This document shows positions 1 through 11,407 of a DNA stretch of 64,000 nt, piece by piece. The first letter of the stretch is position 1; every line of letters starts with the position of its first letter. This DNA comes from Symbiodinium kawagutii. Lineage: Eukaryota > Sar > Dinophyceae > Suessiales > Symbiodiniaceae. The DNA is taken from contig VSDK01013809.1 of assembly GCA_009767595.1 (NCBI GenBank), positions 115,958 through 179,957 of the forward strand. Reading direction: 5' to 3'. The notes beneath the pieces were generated by a model. It had not been told where the DNA came from, searched no databases, and saw nothing but the letters and a program-made list of their open reading frames with translations. A program made the position numbers and the translations under genes.

Positions 1-180
1 TAGTTGTAAATCCTTAGAGGATTATGTACAAACTAGAGGTTACTAATCCTCTAGTTTGTATAGAATCCTCTAATTGTAAATCCTTAGCGATAACGATAAC
101 TATAACGATAATTCGATAATTCACATTAGTGGTAAAATCCTTAGCTATAACTATAACTATAGTTCTAAATCCTCTAGTTA
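1..180. repeat. palindromic AT-rich repeat cluster
   Basis: Repeats of AATCCTCTAGTT / TAACTAGAGGATT in both orientations (around 15-75 and 165-180) alternate with CGATAACTATAA tracts. The window edge cuts the cluster, so its full extent is unknown. Confidence 0.5.
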
Positions 181-224
181 CAAATACTATAATCCCCTAT
201 AACTACCATTTGCTTGGGCCACTC

Positions 225-290
225 CTGGGATCCTGGCCCCCTTCCAAGGCGGCATCGGCCTGCAGCAGTTCCAGCAAGGGCTCTACAAAC
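225..290 (-). CDS. candidate internal exon, unknown protein
   Basis: This is a GC-rich island in AT-rich repeats. On the minus strand an AG|G acceptor (CCCCAAG|G) and a GA-type donor (CCAG|GAGTGG) bound 66 bp that read FVEPLLELLQADAALEGG and a few more residues, a helix-like stretch. GA donors are known in dinoflagellates but rare. The plus strand also has an open frame here but lacks an acceptor. No family was recognised. Confidence 0.3.
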
Positions 291-1472
291 CTTGGGGCCG
301 CCGCAACGGCGTGAGCCGAAGCGTCTCATTGGTCCATGACAAGTCTTGGTCAGTGGTTGAGGATGATTAGATGGCTATGGGTCAATATTAACCAACCAAT
401 AATAGCTGGTTAATGGTTAGTAATAGGGGATATACAACTAGCAACTATAGGGGATATATGCCAACTATATGGCGAGCTGGGTCAATATTAACTAACCAAT
501 TTCATGGGGATAATCACCAACAAAACCATAGGGAAACCAATGGCTAATGATGGGGAACCAGGGGTACGGGGTTTTGACCCACAGCCAAATGATGCGAATT
601 GGTTGGTTAAGAATGGCAATTTGCTATGGTCCATAGTGAATCGTTGCTGAGGGTGCATGAAAAATATGTCCCTCAGAATAACTCGTTGTAAAGAGAATGA
701 ATACTGTCAACTTCAGATCACTATGAAGATAATGAAGTCTTGACAGTATTCATGCTTGATAAGCAACTCAGTTGAAATCTTCTGGTTGCTTGGTCAAGAA
801 TGCATACTGTCAAGAATATCTTTGGATGGTCAGTAAAAAAATAGGTGGTTCATGTGTTAGTCCATCATCCAATGCTTAGACACGGGTGCTTCCTAAGCCT
901 TCAGCCATAGGGAACCCCCAAAATACTTGGTTTATTACTATAAAGTGTTTAAAAACGAGATAATAGCTGGGGGACTCTCAGCTAGAATCCACCACATGGT
1001 TAACGAGCTGATTCATGGTTATTATAGTGGTCAATACGTGTGCATGATACAAGTTCCAGACTTACATATTTGTTTGAGAAACTTGATATACCCCAGCCCA
1101 AGAGACTCTGGTGTTCAAAAGTTGTGGTCCTTGAAGTTCGAAGCAAATCCTAAATGTCATGTTGCAACCTTCATTCTGCTTGGGCCACACAATATGCTTT
1201 TTGATCAACCTTATATTGGGCATGCTCACGCAGGGATTCCATGATGTTCCATGTCAAAACATGTGGGCGTTCGGAAAATGCCATTCCCACACTGTTCAAA
1301 CAACATCACTCTCACAGGACTGAGGCTGCGGGTCCTGCCCATTAGCAATTCATGCATGTGAACATAAATAAATATAAATACAAATTGAAATATATATATA
1401 TATATATTTAAATATGAATATGAAACACAATTATTGATAACATGCACATGATAAAATATGATACATCTATTT

Positions 1473-1592
1473 ATATGGCAGTGGGTCAAAACCCTGTACC
1501 CCTGGTTCCCCATCATCAACCATTGTTTTCCCTATTATTGTTGGTGGAAATCCCCCATTAGTTGGTTGATTAATATTGATCCACAGCTATAT
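1473..1592. mobile_element. family B MITE, full copy
   Basis: The ends are TATATGGCAGTGGGTCAA and its rough inverse near 1580-1592. The inside carries the family core CCCTGTACCCCTGGTTCCCC. There is no coding capacity. Flanking TATA suggests insertion at TA. Other B copies: 468-590, 3335-3459, 20535-20640, 38211-38330, 42928-43048, 45796-45913, 54903-55022, 58612-58730; partial at 24440-24490, 27948-28000 and 34208-34290. Confidence 0.7.
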
Positions 1593-1732
1593 ATGTATGT
1601 GCGTGGCTATGGCTCACAACCAAGCATGCAAGGGGTGGGTAAACGTCCCAACGAAGGTTCCTGGTCTGGACACTTGAGGAATGTTCACCAAGGAGACACC
1701 AAAAGACGTATGTATGCCTATGCACAATATAT

Positions 1733-1843
1733 ACATGTGGGTGTTTCTCAAAATAAGGGTACCCCTAAATCATCCATTCATAGTCATCTATAGTAACAAA
1801 CCAGCCATTTTTTGGGTCCCCTATTTTGAGAAACCACCATGTG
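1733..1843. mobile_element. family A MITE, full copy
   Basis: This 111-bp element has inverted ends (CACATGGTGGTTTCTCAAAAT type) around an AT-rich middle with ATCATCCATTCATAGTCATC. Other good copies: 2937-3040, 16196-16316, 29941-30050, 34853-34962, 37885-37993, 38836-38942, 41831-41933, 42809-42915, 43545-43665, 52832-52947, 60172-60270, 60702-60812. Half or degenerate copies lie near 895, 9306-9480, 10915, 13205, 16470-16580, 26226-26325, 47007-47075, 50200-50305, 51417 and 63720. Confidence 0.75.
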
Positions 1844-3517
1844 TATAAATATAAGATATATAACTTCCAACCAGTTCCGTGTCAAACATCGCCCGAGCAT
1901 GGTTGAAGCCCCATTGCAACGGGAAGATTCGGACTATTCTTGGTAAACCCAGGTACATGGTGGTACATGGTTGCGTTATTTTAAGCTTTTGGCTGGCTTA
2001 TCCGTTAGTCGCTGCTGTACCACTGTGAAGTATAATGGTATAATATGTTATTATTCATGCTGAGTGTCACGCACTATGATTTTCAGTGATTCAGCAATCA
2101 TTGACTCAACCTTGGTAGGCATGATTCCCTATCATAAATCACCACTCTTCACAAGCAGAAAACTCAAGTAAATTAACGTCGACAAAAAACAAGTAAACAT
2201 CGATAACATCAAATACACATTATTTGGTGCCTGCTGTTGATCCCAGCCAAAATGTGACCCAAAAGCACTCAGAATCAAAGTTTGTGGCCGTAAGCCACCC
2301 AAATAACTCAACCATACCTGAACCATCTTAATTAGCCGCCATTAAGCAAGAAATCGGTCAGCATTGGACCTCACCTTTGCTTCCAAGCAACATGGACACA
2401 GGCAACCAGTAATAGGACCTCAAAAGGGAAACCAGCTGAGATCGAGGATTGAACCAACAACTGTCAATTACAAAGAGTAATCAAGAAACACTTATCAACA
2501 GCAGCAACAAACAGGTATCAACACGGAGTGGCAGAATGTAATTCACAAAGCTGGGCAAGTTCTATTACTCTTTCATATGTTCGACTTGAATGAGTTCCTT
2601 TAAAACATGAAGCACGGTATGATTTCTGGACAATATGTAACGCAAGGTCAGATAAAGCAGTGTTGTAGAATATGATACAATACAATATAGCGCAAAATGG
2701 GACAATATAACAAGCATATACTTGGTTTTTTTACACATACATGAGTAAGTACACACACACACACATACATGCAACCATAAATCTGAAAAAACATATGCGT
2801 GTTTGTCTCTGCTTGTATGCATCGAGTGGAGCAGGATCAATAACACCTATCACTACAGGAAACCCATGATCAAGAATGGATATTTGATCTCGTGGCTATA
2901 CTTACCTGACTCGGAAACTTAGAGAACGACAAATTAGGGGTTTCTCCAAATTGGGCCCACCAAAAAAATGATGGTTTATTACTATCAATGACTAACATTG
3001 GATGATTTGGGGGGGTACCCCTATTACTTGAGAAACCACCAAATCCAACGAAACCAGTTCCCTGATTCTACTTGGTGGTTACTACTATTGGTCAGCTCTG
3101 TCGACTACTGTTGATTTTTCTTTGACACCTACACGAAGCGAATTGATACGGATTAGAAAACCAAAGCCGGTACCAAAAACGACAGACTTGTCAGTTTTCA
3201 TGACGGTGAATCATCGTTAACATCATAAGTCCACAAGCATACCTGATTGAGATGTAGTGAATATCTACAGAATTCTCCCTAAATCATGATCTGCTAGTTC
3301 AGCAATAAGTGAGCCACACAATTGTCATGATTTGGCATTGGGTCAAAACCCTTAGTCCCCCTGGTCCCCCTATCATTAACCAGGCTGTTTTCCCTATAGT
3401 TTTGTTGCTGGAAATCCTCCATGAGTTGGTTGGTTAACTGCTTGACCCAGCTCGCCATTTCTTCACCACGAATCTTTCCCACGGCGCACCAACTCAGTTG
3501 ACCAGGGCACCCGCCAC

Positions 3518-3588
3518 CTGCCACCGTGTTGTGCCCACCAAGGATCTGCCATCGGTGACAAGGATGCCATTGGGCGCTCCAATGACGC
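3518..3588 (-). CDS. candidate internal exon, unknown protein
   Basis: On the minus strand an AG|G acceptor (GGCAGCTGAG|GCGTC) and a GT donor (TGGCAG|GTGGCG) bound 71 bp. The best frame reads VIGAPNGILVTDGRSLVG, with a turn-rich NG/DG pattern, and ends in phase 0. All three minus frames are open, so the frame is a judgement. No family was recognised. The flank towards 3460 is a family B element. Confidence 0.4.
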
Positions 3589-3868
3589 CTCAGCTGCCGA
3601 CCTTGACATGATGATCTTTGAAGATAAAAAGTAGTTTCCTTTTAATAGGGTTATAATCATAGAGTTATAATCATAGGGTTATAATCATAAGGTTATAATC
3701 ATTAAGAGTGGTTAAGAATAGGTGGGAATATGGCTAATAATGATTTAGCATAAGTTTAACCAGACATGTTCGCCCGAGCCTTAGGGTTTGCCCCGCATGG
3801 GTCTGAGAACATTTCCCAACGCTCAAATTCCTGCACAGGGCCATTGTTTTTTGACTTCTGAATTATCA

Positions 3869-3902
3869 AACCCTAAACCTCAAACCCTAAAACCCTAAAC
3901 AT
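3869..3902. repeat. telomere-like CCCTAAA tract
   Basis: There are four imperfect copies of AAACCCTAA. This is the plant/alga-type telomere unit inside the sequence; a longer tract lies at 8923-9027. Confidence 0.6.
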
Positions 3903-3974
3903 GTCTATCCAATGTATATTTAAGGTCTAGCCCCCCGAGTCGGCCATCTGGAGTGTCCCTGAACCCCTGGCTTT

Positions 3975-4283
3975 TCAAGTCCTTTTCTTTTCTCTTTTCT
4001 TTTCTGTTCCTTTTCTTTTCTTTTCCTTTGTCTCTTCCTTTTTCTTTTCTTTTCCTTTTCTTTTCTTCTTCTCCTGTTCTTTTGTTTTCCTTTTCTTTTC
4101 TTTTCTTTCTTTTCTTTTCCTTTCCTTTTCCTTTTGTTTTTTTGTCTTTCCTTTTCTTTTGCTTTTCTTTTCCTTTTCTTTTCTTTTTCCTTTTCTTTTC
4201 CTTTTCTTGTCCTTTCTATTTCTCTCTTCGTTTCTTTTTCTTCCTTCCTTCTCTTGTCTTTTTCTTTTCGTATTTCCTTTCCC
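3975..4283. repeat. polypyrimidine CTTTT/CTTTTC tract
   Basis: About 300 bp of almost pure pyrimidine on the plus strand, built from CTTTTCTTTTC units, directly before the satellite array. Open frames through it (Phe/Ser/Leu-rich on plus, Lys/Arg/Glu-rich on minus) come from composition. It could form triplex DNA or act as a slippage boundary. Confidence 0.85.
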
Positions 4284-4295
4284 TTTGAAATTTAA

Positions 4296-6671
4296 AATCA
4301 AAGCAGGATTTCTGCTATTAAACTTTTCTTTCGGGAATCAAAGGGTTCAAGCTATTTTCCTCCAAATCCTGTACGGGGAACTTTATGAAGCCTTTTTCAT
4401 AAATTTGAAAATCAAACCCGGATTTCTGCTATTAAACTTTTCTTTCGGGAATCAAAGGGTTCAGGCCGTTTTGTCCAGATCCTGTCCGGGAAGCTTTCGG
4501 AGCCTTTCTTTTTCAAATTCTTTGCTCGCAAGCCTCCACAAGCATTCGAAGGTCTCAAAACCTTCTGGAAGGTTCCCGGAAGCCCACGAGAGGCTCCTGG
4601 AGGCTTCCGACCGGGCAAAAAGCTGTCCTGGAAGGCTCCGTGCCCCCCTGCAAAAATTTTGGTGGTCACGGGAACACGCCGTGCCCCTAGGCAAAAAAAT
4701 ACAGTCTGTCAATGAAAATTTTTCTTTCGGGAATCAAAGGGTTCAGGCCGTTTTCCTCCAAATCCTGCCCGGGGAGCTTTTGGAAGCCTCTTTCAAAAAT
4801 TTGAAAATCAAACCCGGATTTCTGCTATTAAACTTTTCTTTTGGGAATCAAAAGGTTCAGGCCGTTTTCCTCCAAATCGTGCTCGGGGAGCTTTTGTGAA
4901 GCCTTTCTGAAAATTTTGAAAATCAAACCCGGATTTCTGCTATTAAACTTTTCTTTCGGGAATCAAGGGGTTCAGGCCGTTCTCCTCCGGAATCAAAGGG
5001 TTCAGGCCGTTTTCCTCCAAATCGTGCTCGGGGAGCTTTTGTGAAGCCTCTCACAAAAATTTGAAAATCAAACCCGGATTTCTGCTATTAAACTTTTCTT
5101 TCGGGAATCAAAGGGTTCAGGCCGTTTTCCTCCAAATCGTGCTCGGGGAGCTTTTGTGAAGCCTCTCACAAAAATTTGAAAATCAAACCCGGATTTCTGC
5201 TATTAAACTTTTCTTTCGGGAATCAAAGGGTTCAGGCCGTTTTCCTCCAAATCGTGCTCGGGGAGCTTTTGTGAAGCCTCTCACAAAAATTTGAAAATCA
5301 AACCCGGATTTCTGCTATTAAACTTTTCTTTCGGGAATCAAAGGGTTCAGGCCGTTTTCCTCCAAATCGTGCTCGGGGAGCTTTTGTGAAGCCTCTCACA
5401 AAAATTTGAAAATCAAACCCGGATTTCTGCTATTAAACTTTTCTTTCGGGAATCAAAGGGTTCAGGCCGTTTTCCTCCAGATCCTGTCCGGGAAGCTTTT
5501 GGAGCCTTTCGTTTTCAAATTCTTTGCTCGCAAGCCTCCAGAAGCCTTTCGAAGGTCTCCAAACTTTCTGGAAGCTTTCCGGAAGCCCACGAGAGGCTCC
5601 TGGAGGCTTGCCAGGCAGGAAACTTGCCGTGGTCGACGCGTCCGACCGGGAAAAAAGCTGTCTTGGAAGGCTCCGTGCCCCCCTGCAAAAATTTTGATGG
5701 TCACGGGAACACGCCGTGCCCCTGGGCTACAAAATACTGTCTGTCAATGTTTTGCAAAAATTTTAAAATCAAACCCGGATTTCTGCTATTAAATTTTTCT
5801 TTCGGGAATCAAAGGGTTCAGGCCGTTTTCCTCCAAATCCTGCCCGGGGAGCTTTTGTGAAGCCTTTCTGAAAAATTTGAAAATCAAACCCGGATTTCTG
5901 CTATTAAACTTTTCTTTCGGGAATCAAAGGGTTCAGGCCGTTTTCCTCCAAATCGTGCTCGGGGAGCTTTTGTGAAGCCTCTTTCAAAAATTTGAAAATC
6001 AAACCCGGATTTCTGCTATTAAACTTTTCTTTCGGGAATCAAAGGGTTCAGGCCGTTTTCCTCCAAATCGTGCTCGGGGAGCTTTTGTGAAGCCTCTTTC
6101 AAAAATTTGAAAATCAAACCCGGATTTCTGCTATTAAACTTTTCTTTCGGGAATCAAAGGGTTCAGGCCGTTTTCCTCCAAATCGTGCTCGGGGAGCTTT
6201 TGTGAAGCCTCTTTCAAAAATTTGAAAATCAAACCCGGATTTCTGCTATTAAACTTTTCTTTCGGGAATCAAAGGGTTCAGGCCGTTTTCCTCCAAATCG
6301 TGCTCGGGGAGCTTTTGTGAAGCCTCTTTCAAAAATTTGAAAATCAAACCCGGATTTCTGCTATTAAACTTCTCTTTCGGGAATCAAGGGGTTCAGGCCG
6401 TTCTCCTCCAAATTGGCTCGGGGAGTTTTTTTGAAGCCCTTTTCCAAAATTTGAAAATCAAAGCTGGATTTCTGCTATTAAACTTTTCTTTCGGGAATCA
6501 AAGGGTTCAGGCCGTTTTCCTCCAGATCCTGTCCGGGAAGCTTTTGGAGCCTTTCGTTTTCAAATTCTTTGCTCGCAAGCCTCCAGAAGCCTTTCGAAGG
6601 TCTCCAAACTTTCTGGAAGCTTTCCGGAAGCCCACGAGAGGCTCCTGGAGGCTTGCCAGGCAGGAAACTTG
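4296..6671. repeat. 115-bp tandem satellite with three extended monomers
   Basis: The motif GGATTTCTGCTATTAAA starts at 4306, 4420, 4816, 4931, 5076, 5191, 5306, 5421, 5777, 5892, 6007, 6122, 6237, 6352 and 6466. Most steps are exactly 115 bp (two are 114). The 4420, 5421 and 6466 units carry an extra GC-rich ~240-280 bp segment with internal CTGGAAG/CTTCCGG palindromes (for example 5520-5740). The 4931 unit has a ~30-bp internal duplication. The 115-bp period is not a multiple of three, so open frames through it are not genes. The array ends against the coding-like stretch at 6672. Confidence 0.9.
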
Positions 6672-6996
6672 TGAGGCGGTTGGTTGTCCTCCTCTGTCGA
6701 ATACTTGTGCACGACCACCGTCAGCCGCCACCCGCCGGGAAAGGCAAGTTGGCCCAGCACTTCGGTTTCCTGCACATGACCCCGAACAAACAGGAACCAT
6801 CGGGATGGTATGTCGGGGGAAAACAACAGATGCGGCAGGGTTCCCTGGAACAGGTCCTGCACCTGCCACCAGGCCTGTTCTTCTGTGATCTCATGTCCAC
6901 AGACCGCAAGACCGTCAAAGAACAGGTCGAAACTGACCCTCCAGCTGCCCACCTGCAACACGGTGGCGTAGCTGGCCAACACCCCTACGAGCCGGT
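6672..6996 (-). CDS. long coding exon, partial at assembly gap, unknown protein
   Basis: This is a GC-rich stretch of about 108 codons, open on the minus strand from the N gap to the edge of the satellite. Codon use and residue mix are protein-like: segments include RVSFDLFFDGLAVCGHEITE, EEQAWWQVQDLFQGTLPHLL and SRWFLFVRGHVQ. Alternating hydrophobic and aromatic residues suggest a folded domain rather than low complexity. The family is not recognised. It is longer than any other open exon here. The upstream end is lost in the gap, and the downstream splice site is unclear because satellite-shared sequence begins at about 6671. Confidence 0.6.
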
Positions 6997-7955
6997 NNNN
7001 NNNNNNNNNNNNNNNNNNNNNNNNNNNNNNNNNNNNNNNNNNNNNNNNNNNNNNNNNNNNNNNNNNNNNNNNNNNNNNNNNNNNNNNNNNNNNNNNNNNN
7101 NNNNNNNNNNNNNNNNNNNNNNNNNNNNNNNNNNNNNNNNNNNNNNNNNNNNNNNNNNNNNNNNNNNNNNNNNNNNNNNNNNNNNNNNNNNNNNNNNNNN
7201 NNNNNNNNNNNNNNNNNNNNNNNNNNNNNNNNNNNNNNNNNNNNNNNNNNNNNNNNNNNNNNNNNNNNNNNNNNNNNNNNNNNNNNNNNNNNNNNNNNNN
7301 NNNNNNNNNNNNNNNNNNNNNNNNNNNNNNNNNNNNNNNNNNNNNNNNNNNNNNNNNNNNNNNNNNNNNNNNNNNNNNNNNNNNNNNNNNNNNNNNNNNN
7401 NNNNNNNNNNNNNNNNNNNNNNNNNNNNNNNNNNNNNNNNNNNNNNNNNNNNNNNNNNNNNNNNNNNNNNNNNNNNNNNNNNNNNNNNNNNNNNNNNNNN
7501 NNNNNNNNNNNNNNNNNNNNNNNNNNNNNNNNNNNNNNNNNNNNNNNNNNNNNNNNNNNNNNNNNNNNNNNNNNNNNNNNNNNNNNNNNNNNNNNNNNNN
7601 NNNNNNNNNNNNNNNNNNNNNNNNNNNNNNNNNNNNNNNNNNNNNNNNNNNNNNNNNNNNNNNNNNNNNNNNNNNNNNNNNNNNNNNNNNNNNNNNNNNN
7701 NNNNNNNNNNNNNNNNNNNNNNNNNNNNNNNNNNNNNNNNNNNNNNNNNNNNNNNNNNNNNNNNNNNNNNNNNNNNNNNNNNNNNNNNNNNNNNNNNNNN
7801 NNNNNNNNNNNNNNNNNNNNNNNNNNNNNNNNNNNNNNNNNNNNNNNNNNNNNNNNNNNNNNNNNNNNNNNNNNNNNNNNNNNNNNNNNNNNNNNNNNNN
7901 NNNNNNNNNNNNNNNNNNNNNNNNNNNNNNNNNNNNNNNNNNNNNNNNNNNNNNN
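6997..7955. other. assembly gap
   Basis: A run of N. It cuts the upstream end of the minus-strand exon at 6672-6996; any open frame drawn through it is meaningless. Confidence 1.
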
Positions 7956-8300
7956 CACAGGGTGTCTGACAAAGCATGTCTTGCGAAGAGCATCTTACCA
8001 AGAGCGTGTTACCAATAACAATTATGATGAGCGTCTCACCCAGAGTGTCTCGCCAAGAACGTTCCACCAAGAGTGTCTCAGCAAGATTGCCGTGGAACTG
8101 CCAAGTCGAGCTGAGGTCCAGACCCTTTGGTGTCTCTGTCGCCTGGCCAAGCGGATGAAGAGTAGACTGATTCTTCGTGTGTCACCCGAAAAGTTTGGGG
8201 TACTCACAAAGTCACTGAGACACACACGCAGACACTCACAGCTCAACTGTCTTTTAGACCCTGGGGCGCTCATTATCCGGCCATGTGTAGGCTCAGATAT
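7956..8300. other. GC-rich, coding-like stretch with imperfect short repeats
   Basis: The stretch 7985-8090 repeats an imperfect motif like AAGAGTGTCTCACC about every 17-20 bp. Open frames exist on both strands, one on plus running 7981-8607, so neither strand nor frame can be fixed. The region may hold one exon next to a decayed minisatellite. Confidence 0.35.
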
Positions 8301-8350
8301 GACAAAGAGGAGAAAGTTCAAACGCTCCTGGAAAAAAGAGAGGCGGGGTT

Positions 8351-8530
8351 TCAAAGGCCCACTGCCCGGACCACCTCTAGGAGGTGGTCCAGGCCCTCTA
8401 ACACTGTGTCGTCCGCCTCCTCCTCGATTTCTTCAAGGATTGGGTCCTCGTCTGGGGCTTCTTCTTCCTCGGCCCCTTCTCCGTGACCCTCTTCGTCGTC
8501 CTCCGGGGCAGCCTCTACTGCTATCTTGTG
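8351..8530 (-). CDS. candidate last exon with acidic tail
   Basis: The minus-strand frame is rich in Glu and Asp (EDDEEGHGEGAEEEEAPDED) followed by a Leu-rich end (LEGLDHLLEVVRAVGL) and a stop at 8351. Likely acceptors are the AGs in ACACAAGATAG near 8530. Acidic tails occur in chromatin and chaperone proteins, but no function is claimed. The plus strand reads Ser-rich through the same bases, so strand assignment rests on the minus bias of the window. Confidence 0.4.
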   Translation of the reverse strand, partial: HKIAVEAAPEDDEEGHGEGAEEEEAPDEDPILEEIEEEADDTVLEGLDHLLEVVRAVGL

Positions 8531-8922
8531 TGTATAACATGCCAAGACGGCACATTGATTTAAGTTTCAAGTTTTCGAAATGCAAAAATTCATACAGCAT
8601 TAGTTGAGCTTCCTGGATTATATCAAAAAATCTCAAGATGTTTGAATTTTTCCTGGATCCCTATCAATGTTTGCCAACCCCCGAACCAAAATGCTCAGCG
8701 AGCTGAACATAATGCTGCAAATGGCAAAGAACAATTTTTTTTACTGCAGCAAGAAAACCAGCTACAGGGAGAAAAGCAAACAGGTATGAACGCAATACGG
8801 GGAGGAGGGATCCAAGGGGAAGAATGATTTTCTCAAATGACATGGGACCAACGGGCGGGTGGGTGTATGCCAACAAAAGCAAAACAACACATGGTGTAAG
8901 ATCACTGTCAAACAGCGCGTTG

Positions 8923-9027
8923 AAACCAAAACCCTAAACCCTAAAACCAAAACCCTAAAACCCTAACACCCTAAAACCAAAACCCTAAAACCCTAACACC
9001 CTAAAACCAAAACCCTAAAACCCCAAA
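8923..9027. repeat. interstitial telomere-like repeat
   Basis: Tandem AAACCCTAA and AAAACCCTAACACCCT units (TTTAGGG type on the other strand), about 105 bp. The higher-order unit CCCTAAAACCAAAACCCTAA recurs three times, so this is a decayed or inserted telomere-like array rather than a chromosome end. Confidence 0.8.
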
Positions 9028-9029
9028 CC

Positions 9030-11240
9030 ATTCATCACTGCGTATAGCCAGTGTTTTCGCATCTTGTCCAAGCCATCTCGACCTTGTACAACATACTCCA
9101 TTGCATTGGCGCTTTATGTGGTGGGGCGAACGTTAAGGCTGGAGGGCACATGTTTAATAATCGTATTATGAATAGTGGTTTAAACTAGGGGACGATAGCC
9201 ATCAATTATAAAGGATAGCCATTTATGATGGCTTGTGGTTGGTCAATGATGGTTCAAAGGGGAGAATAGCCATCAATTATCGGGGACATACCAACTATAT
9301 AGTGTTTTTTCACGCCAGTTTGGGAACCCCCAAGTTATGGTCGGTTTATCACTACACATGACTAATCACCAAATCATGGGACCCAAATCAGCACTACAAA
9401 TGACTAGTAAACCAACTGCAAATGACTAATCACCAAATCACTACACATGACTGGGGATACCCCTACTTGAGAAAGCACCAAATCATGGGCGGCGCGGCGG
9501 CGCCTTGTTTTGAACCGCGCTTCATGAGGGGAACGTGGGATATGTGATAAGCTACAGGGATAGACAAATATGGCTATAAGGGGACAATAAGCAACAACAA
9601 TGGTTAATAATAGCTGCTTAATGTGGTTAATAATAGGGGACAACAACCAACAATAATGGGGGATATGCCAGCTATATATTATATCTCTATAGACACCAGC
9701 AAATATATCGGGAAATACTTTGTATATTCAAAATTGCCTATATTTCTATAATTTCAACTTTTTCAGTTGATAGCTACTAGATAGATAGACAAATTAAGCA
9801 AACCTATAAACCGCTGAATAAACTATGTATGTATATAGATACCAGCATGATAAATTGTAGATGTAGACATGTCTAGCCATCAAAAGTAAATGGGCAATGT
9901 GACATCACTAAAGAGCATATAGTCTTGTTCTTTCTATCAAAAAAATGATATATGAAAACACTACATGACTGAACAAACAAATCAAAAAGTGAGTGAATGC
10001 ATTCAAAAACACACAAGTACATAAATTGACAAATACATCTACACATCAAAAAACATATGAATAAATCAATAAATTAATTGAGATGCGATATAACAGCATA
10101 GACTAAATATGTATATATATATAATATCAAATCATATTATACCATAAGATATACAATAACATGCGATATGAGATAAATCAATATGATGGACTGACTGCAA
10201 TATGATACAGTAAAAAATGATAAAACAAATAAATAGTAATATGCGCACATATGCTCGCACAAATGCTCACCTCTAAGGGTGTTCATAAAGGTGCTTCCCC
10301 TAGCCCAAACGGGAGACATTCCAGGAGTGACAAAGCAATGAAGAAGATTTGAATCAGATAGTGAAATATCATTTATAGTGAACATTTGAATCATGATAGA
10401 TCACCTGAATCTTGAAGTGTAAATCAAACAGTGAGATAAATCATGAAGTGATCAATCATGAAGAGATCAATCATTCAAATCAGTAGTGAGACATTATCAC
10501 ATTTTGGAGTAAATCATGAGGAGACAAAGCAATGTAGTGGGGCGCTCCAAGGTTATACAGTTATACCCCAGTGCAGGATGTGCTCTGATTACTCAATGGA
10601 AGCACATTTTTGAGGGTACTTTTGTAAGTGTATTCACTGCATCGACAGCGATTTCGCCTTCAAATTCCATCCAAAGATTGGAGTTGTCCCATAAATATGT
10701 TGGGCTAGCCTATAAATTCAACCGAAATTCTAGCCATGAAATTGGGAATCAATTCAAACCCGACAAAACGATCCTCCTTGGGGCCACCAGTTGGAGACAG
10801 GTCTGAGCACGCGGCTGGACCCGTAGCTAACTTTAAGTCGGGTAGCTGACATTGGTCTGTGGATGCGACTAATCATAAGATTTGCAGTTGCCATCTGAGC
10901 AATATAAAATGATAACTGGGAGGTCCCCTATGACTTGAGAAACCACCATATACACTATGAATGGTTGGTTTACTATTAAAAATGGTTCTTGCTTCAGCAA
11001 AACCAACTCATGCAATCTCAAGCTGCTGGGTAGTTTCATGCCGTGACTGAAGCACAGCGATCTGTAGCTATGGACAAGCTTGACACTGCTTGATGGCATC
11101 GATGATCCAATTTGGGATATTTGGCTGAAGCGATCAGCCTAGAATACCTCACTATAAGATTCATCGCAAGAGGCATAAAGGATATGAAGCAGGTATGGTT
11201 TCAAAGCTTGACTATACTCCAACACGCCGGATGACCATCG
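9030..11240. other. AT-rich non-coding stretch
   Basis: It holds degenerate family A sequence (9306-9480), a B/D-like block ending GGGGGATATGCCAGCTATATA (9555-9680), AT-rich simple sequence (9680-10140) and ATCA-rich sequence (10140-10500). No convincing exon is seen; the open frame at 10516-10806 has no splice or family support. Confidence 0.5.
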
Positions 11241-11241
11241 C

Positions 11242-11345
11242 TTAGCCATGCTCCGGAAAACATCGTAGCTCGGCCCCCCACCGAACCCATGCAATACCCG
11301 TCATGGTGCTCCAATCAGGGTCTCGTCCTGGTGTCCGTGGTGACC
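11242..11345 (-). CDS. candidate last exon, unknown protein
   Basis: The acceptor TTCCATCACCAG|GG precedes an open frame of 34 codons including TPGRDPDWSTMTGIAWVRWG and a stop at 11242. It is the only minus frame open across the whole interval. A rival plus-strand exon, 11319-11415 (frame GLVLVSVVTLVMEQHQ, donor CTCTG|GTAAAC inside a family E element), overlaps it; minus is preferred because of its neighbours. Confidence 0.4.
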
Positions 11346-11407
11346 CTGGTGATGGAACAACACCAGGTCACCATCACAGGATATGGCTACAAGGGTCCCT
11401 TAGTGAT

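Larger units (their letters stand above)
300..3510. other. AT-rich non-coding stretch with MITE copies
   Basis: No coding island is seen here. The stretch holds family B elements (about 371-590, 1473-1592, 3335-3459), family A elements (partial 895-950, 1733-1843, 2937-3040) and a short CA repeat near 2755. Short open frames at 927-1244 and 1458-1793 run through these elements and are not believed to be genes. Confidence 0.6.

Noticed and set aside
3953-4301. Phe/Ser-rich plus frame and Lys/Glu-rich minus frame
   Set aside because: Composition of a polypyrimidine tract.
4159-6888. Open frames up to 246 codons with repeated GFLLLNFSFGNQ
   Set aside because: They are translations of the 115-bp satellite; the period is not divisible by three and each frame collapses after one or two units.
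6560-8070. Open frames of 347-477 codons across the first gap
   Set aside because: Mostly undetermined bases. Only 6672-6996 outside the gap has coding support.
7981-8607. 208-codon plus-strand frame
   Set aside because: Both strands are open here, part of the frame is an imperfect short repeat, and the acidic minus frame with a stop looks more natural. Kept only as an unresolved region.
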